The notes under the pieces are model-generated. The model was not told the DNA's origin. It saw only the letters and a list, made by a program, of their open reading frames with translations, and ran no database searches. From positions 1-26,067 of the IMG/VR virus record IMGVR_UViG_3300033571_000586: 26,067 nucleotides of DNA; one strand, written 5' to 3'. The translations under genes and the position numbers were made by a program. Below, one piece after another: positions 17,088-23,561 of this stretch (its first letter is position 1; every line of letters begins with the position of its first letter). This stretch comes from a virus.

Positions 17088-18653
17088 TTAGTAACCAAAT
17101 TTTGAGTCAGCAATCTGTGCATCGTAGTTGCTGTAGTCTGTACCCGTATCGAACATCCCAGTGCTTGGGCGAGTCATCACACCGTACCGTAGAGCGTCAT
17201 AGAGGTGGTCTTCAGAGTGTGTATCAACGTCCTCAGGGTTTGTCTTGCTGAGAGGTATAGAGGGTAGCTGAGAGATCAGGTTTCGGCACGTATGGAAGAT
17301 AACCATGCGGGGTTCACCCGTGTACTCATCCACTTGTAGTCTTCTGTGTATCTCGTTCTTGCCTGCAATACGTGACCCACGGCTTCTGTCTGCTGGACGC
17401 CAGCGGCAACCCTTGAGGATCATACGCTCTGCAATACTTGGGCCAGTATCACCACGCTTGTGCCAGAGGGAAGAGTCAAGTACACCATACCGAATCTTCT
17501 CACCATACTCTGCCTCTAGTACTTGGTCAGCCAAATCCTCTGCCAACACTTTAGATACATATAATTCCCTGTACACAACCAACTGACCACTAGGAGCAAT
17601 AGCAAACCAGACAATACCACTATAAGAACTATACCCGTAGTCTGCTGCACGGAATCTTGGCCAATTACTTGGGATATCAAAAGGTTCAATCGTGTGTATC
17701 TTACGGTTAAACTCTGAGAACGCTGCACCCTCTGCTACATCCCAGTTGCCTTCAAGGAGTTGCTTACGTTGATGCTCAGGTAGAGACATCAGGTTAGCTT
17801 CGTACATCCCATCTTCGGCAAGGTATGGGTTATCATAAAGAGTAGCAGGAATAAACCTGCGTTGAAACAATGGCTCACCAGCACGAACATGGTTGTCTGG
17901 CCACTTAAGTATCTCACCTGTTTCTGGATCAATGGCCCAAAAAGCTTTACCCGGTTTTGCAGGATCAATGAAAGCTTTCTTTACCCAACCATGTCCAGCA
18001 CCACCGGGGTTAGTTGTAGCTCTTTGGTATAGCTTCAAGCCACTAGCTTTGGTAGTACGTAGACGAGAACGCATATAGTTCCAAGCAAAGGGACTAGCCC
18101 ACTGAGTAAGTTCGTCGAAACCAATCCAGTTATAGGCTTGACCCTGATAGCGAGTAACGTCATCATCAGCATCAAGATAACTCATCCAGAGTGTTGCACC
18201 TGATGGGGCTACCCAAGTCTTATCTCTCTCAAGAAACTTAATACCGGGGATAGCCTTAGGATATAACACCTTAGAAACTGATACAAGTTCACGTAGTTCT
18301 TCTGTAGACTTACGCACCAAGAGCATCTTAGCGTGTTCGTTGTTCAGAAAGCGTACTGGGTCTGCCAACATAGCGTATGACTTACCACCACCTGCCGCAC
18401 CACCATAAAGAACTTCTTGCTCATTAGCAGAAAGGAAGGCTGTCTGTGGGCCATCATTAGGCTTAAAGATAACCTCTCTGGCTTTCTTTGTGTCAATCTG
18501 TGCTGGCTTCGGCTGGGCTGGTACTGTCAGCTTCACCTCTGGTTGCTGCTCCACCGACTCTGGCTTCAAGCTTTTCGGCTTTCGAGATGGCTTCTTTGTA
18601 CCTTTCGGCAAAGTATCTGTGTGTTGCAGCTTCTGTCTTACGCTTGTACTCAA
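17088..18653 (-). CDS. terL: Terminase large subunit
   Basis: The protein has 521 aa. The ATPase part shows Walker A GGAAGGGKS (84-92), Walker B WIGFDE (176-181) and the RATTNPGG motif (211-218). The C-terminal nuclease part shows the acidic residues expected of the RNase H-like fold: RAADYGYSS (D338), VLDSS (D393) and EDHLYDALRY (D482/D486). It cuts and pumps DNA into the head through the portal encoded next. The frame opens at a TTG (18653) with AAGAGG about 7 nt before it. The first 60 residues are Lys/Pro-rich linker. A GTG further in is an alternative start, which would shorten the 161-nt overlap with the upstream gene. Confidence 0.92.
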   Translation of the reverse strand: MSTSVRQKLQHTDTLPKGTKKPSRKPKSLKPESVEQQPEVKLTVPAQPKPAQIDTKKAREVIFKPNDGPQTAFLSANEQEVLYGGAAGGGKSYAMLADPVRFLNNEHAKMLLVRKSTEELRELVSVSKVLYPKAIPGIKFLERDKTWVAPSGATLWMSYLDADDDVTRYQGQAYNWIGFDELTQWASPFAWNYMRSRLRTTKASGLKLYQRATTNPGGAGHGWVKKAFIDPAKPGKAFWAIDPETGEILKWPDNHVRAGEPLFQRRFIPATLYDNPYLAEDGMYEANLMSLPEHQRKQLLEGNWDVAEGAAFSEFNRKIHTIEPFDIPSNWPRFRAADYGYSSYSGIVWFAIAPSGQLVVYRELYVSKVLAEDLADQVLEAEYGEKIRYGVLDSSLWHKRGDTGPSIAERMILKGCRWRPADRSRGSRIAGKNEIHRRLQVDEYTGEPRMVIFHTCRNLISQLPSIPLSKTNPEDVDTHSEDHLYDALRYGVMTRPSTGMFDTGTDYSNYDAQIADSKFGY

Positions 18654-18933
18654 GTTTAATCCTCTTATACAGACCTACGTGAGAGATTACTCTTCCACTC
18701 TGCTCACTAAGCCAAGCTGCTACTGCACGATATGAGTAACGCTTAAGGTGTTTCTTTGCTTGTTCTAGAAGTTCCAATTCCTTAACAACAGGAACCAGAA
18801 TATCTTTATCTTCTGTGTCTTCTGTATACCCAAAGGGTACTTGTCTACCTATACGAACAACTGGCTTCCACTCGAAGTGGTCACCATGATCTGTAGGTTT
18901 AGGTAGCTTCCATTCTTTTTTAATTTTTGCCAT
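18493..18933 (-). CDS. HTH-type protein upstream of terL, possible DNA-maturation factor
   Basis: The protein has 146 aa. The central part, RYSYRAVAAWLSEQSGRVIS followed by HVGLYKRIKLEYKRK, reads as a helix-turn-helix of the resolvase/terminase-small type. A coiled basic helix and an Ala/Glu/Ser-rich tail follow. The 3' end overlaps terL by up to 161 nt in another frame. The ATG has no ribosome-binding site and lies 6 nt after a TATAAG box, so the mRNA may be leaderless. It could be the DNA-recognising small terminase, or a partner of the other candidate just upstream (18965-19327). Confidence 0.65.
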   Translation of the reverse strand: MAKIKKEWKLPKPTDHGDHFEWKPVVRIGRQVPFGYTEDTEDKDILVPVVKELELLEQAKKHLKRYSYRAVAAWLSEQSGRVISHVGLYKRIKLEYKRKTEAATHRYFAERYKEAISKAEKLEARVGGAATRGEADSTSPAEASTD

Positions 18934-18939
18934 GTATGA

Positions 18940-18968
18940 CTTATACTAGATTTTGCTATACTTGTCAA
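18940..18968 (-). promoter_or_regulatory. Leftward promoter, probably giving a leaderless mRNA
   Basis: TTGACA (18968-18963), a 17-nt spacer, TATAAG (18945-18940), then TCATAC and the ATG of the HTH gene. A start 7 nt after the -10 box falls on the A of that ATG. The -35 box overlaps the end of the small-terminase candidate gene. Confidence 0.6.
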
Positions 18969-19327
18969 TCACTGCTTTTAGCAGGAAGGATAAACAGTGG
19001 GGTGTCAGTCTCAACCTTAAGCTCATCCTTAGCCTTAAAGCCACCACGGTCTAGGATATCCTTAGCCGCAATCATCTTCTCCTTGTTGCCAAGAGCAGTG
19101 GGATCATTCATAACTTCAAACATAGTGAATGCAGCCTTAACCCCAATATGGGCAATGAACTTCTTAGTAAGCTCAGCGATCTCATCCTCAAGGCTAGTCA
19201 CAATGTCCTTAGTGGAATAGTTATCACTGTAGCCAGCCAGCTTCTTAGCCTGTACAAAATCACCCCGTGCCTCTTCAAAGAGGACAGAAAGGAATCTCTG
19301 TTGGTTATCTGTAAGCTCTCTAGCCAT
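18965..19327 (-). CDS. terS: Terminase small subunit candidate
   Basis: The protein has 120 aa from the ATG at 19327; a TTG 12 nt upstream is less likely because it would overlap the previous gene. The N-terminus, ELTDNQQRFLSVLFEEARGD followed by FVQAKKLAGYSDNYS, matches the DNA-binding helix-turn-helix start of many small terminases ('LT..Q..F......G....A...AGYS'). A helical oligomerisation region (EDEIAELTKKFIAHIG) and KMIAAKDILDRGG, also typical, follow. It lies two genes upstream of terL. It would recognise the phage DNA for packaging. Confidence 0.7.
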   Translation of the reverse strand: MARELTDNQQRFLSVLFEEARGDFVQAKKLAGYSDNYSTKDIVTSLEDEIAELTKKFIAHIGVKAAFTMFEVMNDPTALGNKEKMIAAKDILDRGGFKAKDELKVETDTPLFILPAKSSD

Positions 19328-19331
19328 GTTC

Positions 19332-19688
19332 TTATCCAATCGGAATAAAAGTTTCCGTTACAGTACAGGTAGCATCTAGTCTAAAGGCACTGTTAGTAGT
19401 ACACTTAACCTTTAAGGTGTTCCCTGCTTGAAGTGCTAAGGTTGCACCTGTGAGAAGGACATATTCACCAACAGCAATATTCTTACCTCCAAGGATATGA
19501 CAGACTGCACCATCTTCCCAAGTGACATCTACACTAGGGCTATCCAGAACGCCTGTGAGTAGAATCATAGACACTTCAGCTACACAGTTTGAAGGACAAG
19601 TATAGAGAGTATAGTTAGTCCCACTCACTGTGCAGCTTACGTGCTGGCTTTTCACTCTGGATGGTTTACCCTGAGATACAAGTGCCAT
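19332..19688 (-). CDS. Small beta-rich protein, probably structural
   Basis: The protein has 118 aa and begins MALVSQGKPSRVKSQHVSCT. It is rich in beta-forming Thr/Val/Leu with five Cys (CTVSGTNYTLYTCPSNCVAE, then VCHILGG, KCTT and ATCTV), a pattern seen in small virion proteins of marine phages. There is no signal peptide or membrane segment. It ends 4 nt before the terminase-small candidate. A decoration or neck role is possible, but I cannot name a family. Confidence 0.6.
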   Translation of the reverse strand: MALVSQGKPSRVKSQHVSCTVSGTNYTLYTCPSNCVAEVSMILLTGVLDSPSVDVTWEDGAVCHILGGKNIAVGEYVLLTGATLALQAGNTLKVKCTTNSAFRLDATCTVTETFIPIG

Positions 19689-19691
19689 TAG

Positions 19692-20171
19692 TTACCCTTT
19701 GTACTTAGAAAATCCACCGCCAGAGAGAATGTCCCTCAGTTTTTGGAAAGGCTTATTTGCAGTGGGCTTTGTGGTAGTTGTAGTGGCAGTGGCTACTTTT
19801 GGTTTATTAGCTGCACGACTCTTTTCACGAGCAGCTTTAGCATCTGCCTTAGCTTTCTCCATCATGCTCATCTTAGGTGCTACCTTACCAGCAACACTAC
19901 GCGATGCACCACTCAAGCTTGGAGCAGCTTTCTGACCAGAAATTTCTGCAGCTTTAGCAGGACGTTTTGCAGCAGAAGAAACTTTAGGTGCAGCACCTGA
20001 GGCTGAGTTTAGTCCAGCAGGTTTAGCTTTTGGTTTTGTCCCTGTAGCTGAGGCAGCTTGCTTTTTATCATCAGCTCTGTCTGTAGAGTAAGACTTACCT
20101 TGCCACATGAAGGTTTTGCCAGCACCTTTCTCTTTACGAGCAGCAGCGAAAGCTTCCTTAAATGTTGCCAT
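19692..20171 (-). CDS. Lys/Ala-rich basic protein with conserved start
   Basis: The protein has 159 aa. The N-terminus, TFKEAFAAARKEKGAGKTFM followed by WQGKSYSTDRAD, is a recognisable short module seen at the start or end of small phage proteins. The rest is low-complexity Lys/Ala/Ser (AAKRPAKAAEISG, then TTTTTKPTANKP). It is very basic, probably disordered, and likely nucleic-acid- or virion-associated (inference). It belongs to a run of small basic proteins between the lysis genes and the terminase. Confidence 0.6.
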   Translation of the reverse strand: MATFKEAFAAARKEKGAGKTFMWQGKSYSTDRADDKKQAASATGTKPKAKPAGLNSASGAAPKVSSAAKRPAKAAEISGQKAAPSLSGASRSVAGKVAPKMSMMEKAKADAKAAREKSRAANKPKVATATTTTTKPTANKPFQKLRDILSGGGFSKYKG

Positions 20172-20173
20172 AA

Positions 20174-20377
20174 TTACTTCTTACCCTTCTTAGCCATGCC
20201 GCCCTTGGCCATACCCATAGGCTTGGTCATAGTCTTATCTGTCATACCACCATATGCCATACCCTTGGACATTCCAGTCTTAGGCAGCATGATTGGGGTT
20301 ACAGGCTTTTTTGGCATAGGGGTAGGCTTCTTCGAGGTAGGCGCAGGCTTCTTTGGCATTGGAGTAGGTTTAATCAT
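20174..20377 (-). CDS. Low-complexity Pro/Lys/Met-Gly protein
   Basis: The protein has 67 aa: Pro/Lys-rich repeats (PTPMPKKPAPTSKKPTPMPK) followed by Gly/Met-rich units (MAYGGMT, MAKGGMAKKG). It has no folded domain and no membrane segment. It fits the tight gene order with 2-nt gaps on both sides. The Gly/Met units resemble the 'AEGG' motifs in the giant virion protein, so a virion role is possible. It is not recognised as a named family. Confidence 0.5.
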   Translation of the reverse strand: MIKPTPMPKKPAPTSKKPTPMPKKPVTPIMLPKTGMSKGMAYGGMTDKTMTKPMGMAKGGMAKKGKK

Positions 20378-20379
20378 GA

Positions 20380-20562
20380 TTATTTCTTCCCTTTGATTTT
20401 GCCAGCTTCGCTTAAAGCTATGGCGATTGCTTGTTGCCGACTCTTTACAACTCGTGCTTTCTTTGGCCCCTTAGGGTCAACACCAGAATGTAACTTCTTA
20501 TCCTTGAACTCGCCCATAACCTTGGCGATCTTGGCTTGTGCTTTGGTAGGTTTCTTAGCCAT
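20380..20562 (-). CDS. Small basic DUF6496-like protein
   Basis: The protein has 60 aa. The pattern KVMGEFKDKKLHSG followed by KSRQQAIAIALSEAGK matches a short family common in phages and in some bacterial genomes (DUF6496-like; recalled, not searched). Function is unknown. Its start overlaps the upstream stop as TGATG, so it is translated together with the DUF5872-like gene. The charge is strongly positive. Confidence 0.65.
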   Translation of the reverse strand: MAKKPTKAQAKIAKVMGEFKDKKLHSGVDPKGPKKARVVKSRQQAIAIALSEAGKIKGKK

Positions 20563-20942
20563 CAGGATTTCTTTCTAAACTTAGCTGTCTTGGCTGCAAT
20601 AGCCTTGGGCTGCTTTACAAACTGTTTGCCTGCTGCTGTTCCTGCACGTTTTGCTTTGGTAGTTGCAGCATATTCAGAATCGGATAGAGCTTCTCTAGCT
20701 TTCTTCGGGAGATATCTTTCACCAGTCTTATTAGAAGGCTTACCACTCTTTGTTCCCCAGTCCTCTTTTGTCCACTTAGTCATAGACTTCTGAGCTTGGG
20801 TTTTCTCACCAGTATATTTTCCACCAGCATCCTTGTAGTATTTACCTGCAAGTTGCATTGCTCTGGCTGAGTGTTCTCCACCCATCTTAGCCTTAGCTTT
20901 TGCTTTAGACTTTTCCCAGAGGGCTTCGTTAGTACGTCCCAT
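20562..20942 (-). CDS. DUF5872-like basic protein
   Basis: The protein has 126 aa. The core TKWTKEDWGTKSGKPSNKTG, then GERYLPKKAREALSDSEYAA and GKQFVKQPKAIAAKTAKF, is the hallmark of the DUF5872 family, found in phages, giant viruses and some cellular genomes. The function is unknown. The N-terminal part (ALWEKSKAKAKAKMGGEHSA) is an extra helical stretch. It is strongly basic. The likely role is DNA- or virion-associated, by charge only. Confidence 0.7.
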   Translation of the reverse strand: MGRTNEALWEKSKAKAKAKMGGEHSARAMQLAGKYYKDAGGKYTGEKTQAQKSMTKWTKEDWGTKSGKPSNKTGERYLPKKAREALSDSEYAATTKAKRAGTAAGKQFVKQPKAIAAKTAKFRKKS

Positions 20943-20944
20943 GA

Positions 20945-21343
20945 CTAGTCTTCTTCTTCTTCTTCATACTCTGCCATAGGGTCACAGTTTTCCCATGCTT
21001 GGCATACACGTAGGTTGTGGCAGATAAAGTCAAACTTCTTGCAGTAGCCACGGCCACCACCAGTAGCATCAAACTCATTGAAAGGAATCTGTTCCAAAGC
21101 TTTTAGCATCTTCGGAGTATCCACAAAGTACTCACAGTTAGCACAAAGCTGACGACGAGCTTGCTTCTCATCAATATTCCAGACTTTAGCAATCTCAGAC
21201 CAGAAGGGAGCGTTATCTCCGGGCTTCTCAGAGCCTACTTCAGGCCCAAGCGACCAGTATTCCATCAGCCATTTGGTTGTTTCAAGATTCTCTTTAGCCG
21301 TTGGAATCTCTTCAGTAGGGATCATCAGTCCAAGCATTGTCAT
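20945..21343 (-). CDS. Cys-rich, possibly metal-binding phage protein
   Basis: The protein has 132 aa. After an acidic/helical N-terminus (WLMEYWSLGPEVGSEKPGDN) it has a cysteine cluster: CANCEYF (about residue 86), then YCKKFDFICHNLRVCQAW and C near 119. This spacing resembles small iron-sulfur or zinc-binding proteins ('C-x2-C ... G.C..F...C...R.C..W') that recur in phage genomes. It ends in a Glu/Asp-rich tail (EYEEEEED). It could bind a metal or an Fe-S cluster; the ligands cannot be settled here. Confidence 0.6.
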   Translation of the reverse strand: MTMLGLMIPTEEIPTAKENLETTKWLMEYWSLGPEVGSEKPGDNAPFWSEIAKVWNIDEKQARRQLCANCEYFVDTPKMLKALEQIPFNEFDATGGGRGYCKKFDFICHNLRVCQAWENCDPMAEYEEEEED

Positions 21344-21347
21344 TTAT

Positions 21348-21641
21348 CTACCATTTCACTTTATGCGACCAGTATTTTGCAGATAACTTGGTCGAAGGTT
21401 TTCCTTGAGCGTCATGTCTAGCATAATAGCTCTTTTTTCTTGCTTTATCTGCAGCAGACTTGGGATTATCACCTGCACCTACCACACCCTGCTGCCCAAA
21501 ACGTACAACTTTGTACTTTTCGCCCTCTTTAGCCATTACAACATGGGATTTAGTGGGGTGAGAAGGGGTTTTTTTGGGCTTATTTACACCAGATACGCCT
21601 ATTTCCGCCATTTTAGTTTTGACACGAGGTGGGACAGCCAT
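21348..21641 (-). CDS. Conserved small basic phage protein (KVVRFGQQG type)
   Basis: The protein has 97 aa. The middle, KYKVVRFGQQGVVGAGDNP followed by ADKARKKSYYARHDAQGK and AKYWSHKVKW, is a conserved block in small proteins of many podoviruses and cyanophages. Function is not established. AGGA lies about 9 nt before the ATG at 21641. The first 43 nt overlap the spanin-like gene in another frame. A Met at residue 11 could be a second start but lacks a ribosome site. Confidence 0.7.
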   Translation of the reverse strand: MAVPPRVKTKMAEIGVSGVNKPKKTPSHPTKSHVVMAKEGEKYKVVRFGQQGVVGAGDNPKSAADKARKKSYYARHDAQGKPSTKLSAKYWSHKVKW

Positions 21642-22024
21642 AGATAAATCCTACTTCCGATGTATTGTGGTGTTGGTAGTACCCATGCTATCATCAACAT
21701 TACGATAAGCCACGGGGAAGTCTCGTTGATTACAACATTTTCAACAGATTCAGTCTTAACCCTGTTATCTTGTGCTTGAATCTGCTCAACTCTATTGCTA
21801 TGACCCTCGATCTTATCAATCTTTTGATCACCACTAGTCTCTGACGTACCTATCGTTTGGGTTGCTACCTTAGCCACTTGAGTATTAGCTGCTACGTTTG
21901 GCCCCGCCCCCGTCAGGAGCTTCATTGGTAGGCTGCTGCAACTGCTTAGCCCAACTATCAAGACCAAAGGCAGCACCAAGGAACGCAAAGATAGGCCACA
22001 CAAGTATTTCGACAATGTTAGCAT
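21599..22024 (-). CDS. Lipoprotein with C-terminal membrane segment, unimolecular spanin-like
   Basis: The protein has 141 aa. N-terminal lipoprotein signal: basic start, hydrophobic SLVLPLVLIVG, lipobox LSSC with Cys29 as the lipidation site. Next comes a polar linker starting LLTGAGPNVAANTQV, a stretch seen in lysis-region proteins of marine phages. Near residues 103-128 is a membrane segment (SPWLIVMLMIAWVLP), then a basic tail. Lipid at one end and an inner-membrane segment at the other is the layout of one-piece spanins (T1 gp11 type), which join inner and outer membranes at the end of lysis. GAGG precedes the ATG. It starts inside the holin-like gene, overlapping it by 140 nt. Confidence 0.65.
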   Translation of the reverse strand: MLTLSKYLCGLSLRSLVLPLVLIVGLSSCSSLPMKLLTGAGPNVAANTQVAKVATQTIGTSETSGDQKIDKIEGHSNRVEQIQAQDNRVKTESVENVVINETSPWLIVMLMIAWVLPTPQYIGSRIYLWLSHLVSKLKWRK

Positions 22025-22094
22025 CCTTCACCTCAACGACATAAGCCAGCCAGATCAGAAGGGCCACGGCAACTTCTCTCTTGTAGGTCTTCAC
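21885..22094 (-). CDS. Holin-like membrane protein
   Basis: The protein has 69 aa from GTG 22094 (overlapping the upstream stop as GTGA), with GGTGGA about 8 nt before it. It has two hydrophobic stretches (EVAVALLIWLAYVVEV and IVEILVWPIFAFLGAAFGLD) and a polar tail (QQPTNEAPDGGGAKRSS), fitting a small holin. Holins let endolysin reach the cell wall at a timed moment. The last 140 nt also encode the start of the spanin-like lipoprotein in another frame. Confidence 0.6.
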   Translation of the reverse strand: MKTYKREVAVALLIWLAYVVEVKDANIVEILVWPIFAFLGAAFGLDSWAKQLQQPTNEAPDGGGAKRSS

Positions 22095-22327
22095 TTGATC
22101 AGTCCACCATTGATGACCCAGACAACTGCAGCAGATATAAATCCTCCAACAACAAACAGTAGTGACTTGTCACGAAGTTCAGTTCTACGCTTCTCAGATG
22201 CACTCATACTCTCCACTGTCTTATTCAGAACAGCGATAGTCAGATTGAGTTCATTGATGGTTGCACAGAGTCTGGCAATTTCTTCTTCCAGTCTCTCAAC
22301 TCGCCTAAGCGTATCTTCTTCGGCCAT
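22091..22327 (-). CDS. Coiled coil plus membrane segment, lysis accessory
   Basis: The protein has 78 aa. Residues 1-50 are a coiled coil (EEIARLCATINELNLTIAVL), followed by a basic stretch and one membrane segment near 53-73 (SLLFVVGGFISAAVVWVI). This is the build of XhlA-type or antiholin/holin-partner proteins found in phage lysis cassettes. Its start overlaps the endopeptidase stop (TAATG). It could set holin timing or be a second holin; sequence alone cannot decide. Confidence 0.6.
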   Translation of the reverse strand: MAEEDTLRRVERLEEEIARLCATINELNLTIAVLNKTVESMSASEKRRTELRDKSLLFVVGGFISAAVVWVINGGLIK

Positions 22328-22728
22328 TACTTATAGACCTTTGCAGATAGTTGATGATGGGGTGCATCCCAGCCCCAGTCCCATCCATGTTCCATCTCAA
22401 TGTCTAAATCTTTGGCAGCTTGCTTCATAGCTTCATAGATTGGCTTGTACGCATCCCAGTCATCTGAGTTAGGGATACCATCAACATCATGATCCCCTTT
22501 GTAGGGATGTGGGTGTAGGTCTACAGCATGTCCAGTGAGATGGCGAGAGTTCATGGTACGAGAAGCACCACTGGCTACCAGCCGCTTCTGACGCTCTAGG
22601 CTACGTACACCTTCACCAACTGTAAAGTCTTGAGTAGTAGTTGTGATAGCCTTCTCGACCACCTTAATGAGATCGGCGTGGACACCCTTAAGGTTCTCTC
22701 TGGATTTTGCCCCAAGACTAAAGCTCAT
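22327..22728 (-). CDS. Endolysin, M15-type L-Ala-D-Glu/DD-peptidase
   Basis: The protein has 133 aa from the ATG at 22728, which overlaps the upstream stop as ATGA and has GAGGGA upstream; an ATG two codons earlier lies too close to that site. Zinc motif SRHLTGHAVDL (61-71: His63, Asp70) and the C-terminal WDAPHHQL (His124 region) are the signatures of peptidase family M15, which cuts peptidoglycan stem peptides. There is no signal peptide, so it depends on a holin, and the holin-like gene lies just downstream. The length fits single-domain phage endolysins. Confidence 0.9.
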   Translation of the reverse strand: MSFSLGAKSRENLKGVHADLIKVVEKAITTTTQDFTVGEGVRSLERQKRLVASGASRTMNSRHLTGHAVDLHPHPYKGDHDVDGIPNSDDWDAYKPIYEAMKQAAKDLDIEMEHGWDWGWDAPHHQLSAKVYK

Positions 22729-22967
22729 TCCCATTCCCTCTTACGATCTGGTTCAAAGACATCCCGTTTCCTAAGATGTCCCTCAAGGTACATTGCTCTC
22801 TCAACTCTATCCAGACTGTACCTAACGCCAGTATCCTGATGAATCGCTTCTCGCACATAGAACACATCAGAACGAGGGATGTGAACCCTTTGCAGAACCT
22901 TTTCGTCACCAGCAGCAAGTGCCTTGTAGAACTGACCTAGTACGTCTTCATCTGAGAAATACTTCAT
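22725..22967 (-). CDS. First gene of the leftward block, role unknown
   Basis: The protein has 80 aa, charged, helical (EDVLGQFYKALAAGDEKVLQ, then YSLDRVERAMYLEGHLRKR), with no membrane segment. VREAIHQDTGVRYSLDRVER reads like a small winged-helix or RFX-type DNA-binding segment, but this is weak. Its stop overlaps the endolysin start. The start codon lies 5 nt after a TATAAC box, which suggests a leaderless mRNA from the nearer promoter. Confidence 0.65.
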   Translation of the reverse strand: MKYFSDEDVLGQFYKALAAGDEKVLQRVHIPRSDVFYVREAIHQDTGVRYSLDRVERAMYLEGHLRKRDVFEPDRKREWE

Positions 22968-22972
22968 CCGTA

Positions 22973-23000
22973 GTTATACTCCAAGTATGTCCATAGTCAA
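22973..23000 (-). promoter_or_regulatory. Leftward promoter for the lysis block
   Basis: TTGACT (23000-22995), a 16-nt spacer, TATAAC (22978-22973), then TACGG and the ATG. This would start RNA at the first codon. GGAG further up would fall outside the RNA, so translation would be leaderless from this promoter. Confidence 0.6.
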
Positions 23001-23038
23001 GCTTTTTCTTGATTGAACTACAAAACAAAAGAAATTTG

Positions 23039-23275
23039 CATAAGGTACTTGAAATTCACTTTCTCCTACCTAAGTATATACTTAAAGAGATACATGATGA
23101 GATACATGATGTTGTACTTTATGCTTCCTTATGTTTCTCTTATTTTTATATAATATATAAGTAATACTTAAGGTATCATTATGAAAGCATTAAGTACACT
23201 TAGGTAGCTTAAGGTAGCATAATGAGTACCTTATGTCTCTCATGGTGTATCTCATCATGTATCTCTTTAAGTATA
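23039..23275. repeat. AT-rich control region with 30-bp inverted repeat and iteron-like repeats
   Basis: A perfect 30-bp inverted repeat (23077-23106 and 23246-23275) encloses 139 nt of AT-rich DNA. The left arm region holds a 12-bp direct repeat, GAGATACATGAT (23087-23098 and 23099-23110). A further 11-bp pair, CATAAGGTACT (23039-23049) and its complement (23225-23235), interleaves with the arms. Two 19-mers of the type CTTAAGGTA-N-CAT-N-ATGA start near 23166 and 23207. This is the densest repeat structure in the window and lies between the divergent gene blocks. Candidate roles are replication origin, control region or a MITE-like element. Confidence 0.7.
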
Positions 23276-23282
23276 CTTAAGT

Positions 23283-23311
23283 AAGATACCCGCGATTCAC
23301 CCTTTTGTCAA
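23283..23311 (-). promoter_or_regulatory. Second leftward promoter, at the edge of the inverted repeat
   Basis: TTGACA (23311-23306), a 17-nt spacer, TATCTT (23288-23283). Start of RNA would fall near 23276, the first base of the 30-bp repeat arm. The transcript would begin with one arm and carry the other arm 170 nt later, so it could fold into a 30-bp stem before reaching the lysis genes. Confidence 0.45.
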
Positions 23312-23561
23312 TACCCTATTTCATATTTATTTAAGAATAATCCAAGATACAGGCTACACCTAAGCTCTCACCATGCTGAATCACCCGCTGTCTGGTGTAC
23401 AGCCTTAAGATAGCTAAAAGCGCCACGGAGCGAGACGCTGGATGGGGTATAGAGGTTTTTCTAGGTGAGGGTAGCGGAGACATCTAGAGGCTCTGTAGGG
23501 TGTCTCCTAGGGCTTCTACAACTGTGGTGTCAGAATACCGTGTATGTGTGGAGCATGATGT

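Noticed and set aside
23077-23275. CRISPR array or tRNA in the repeat region
   Set aside because: Repeats are inverted and irregularly spaced without spacers of constant length; no cloverleaf or T-loop sequence was found here or elsewhere in the control region.
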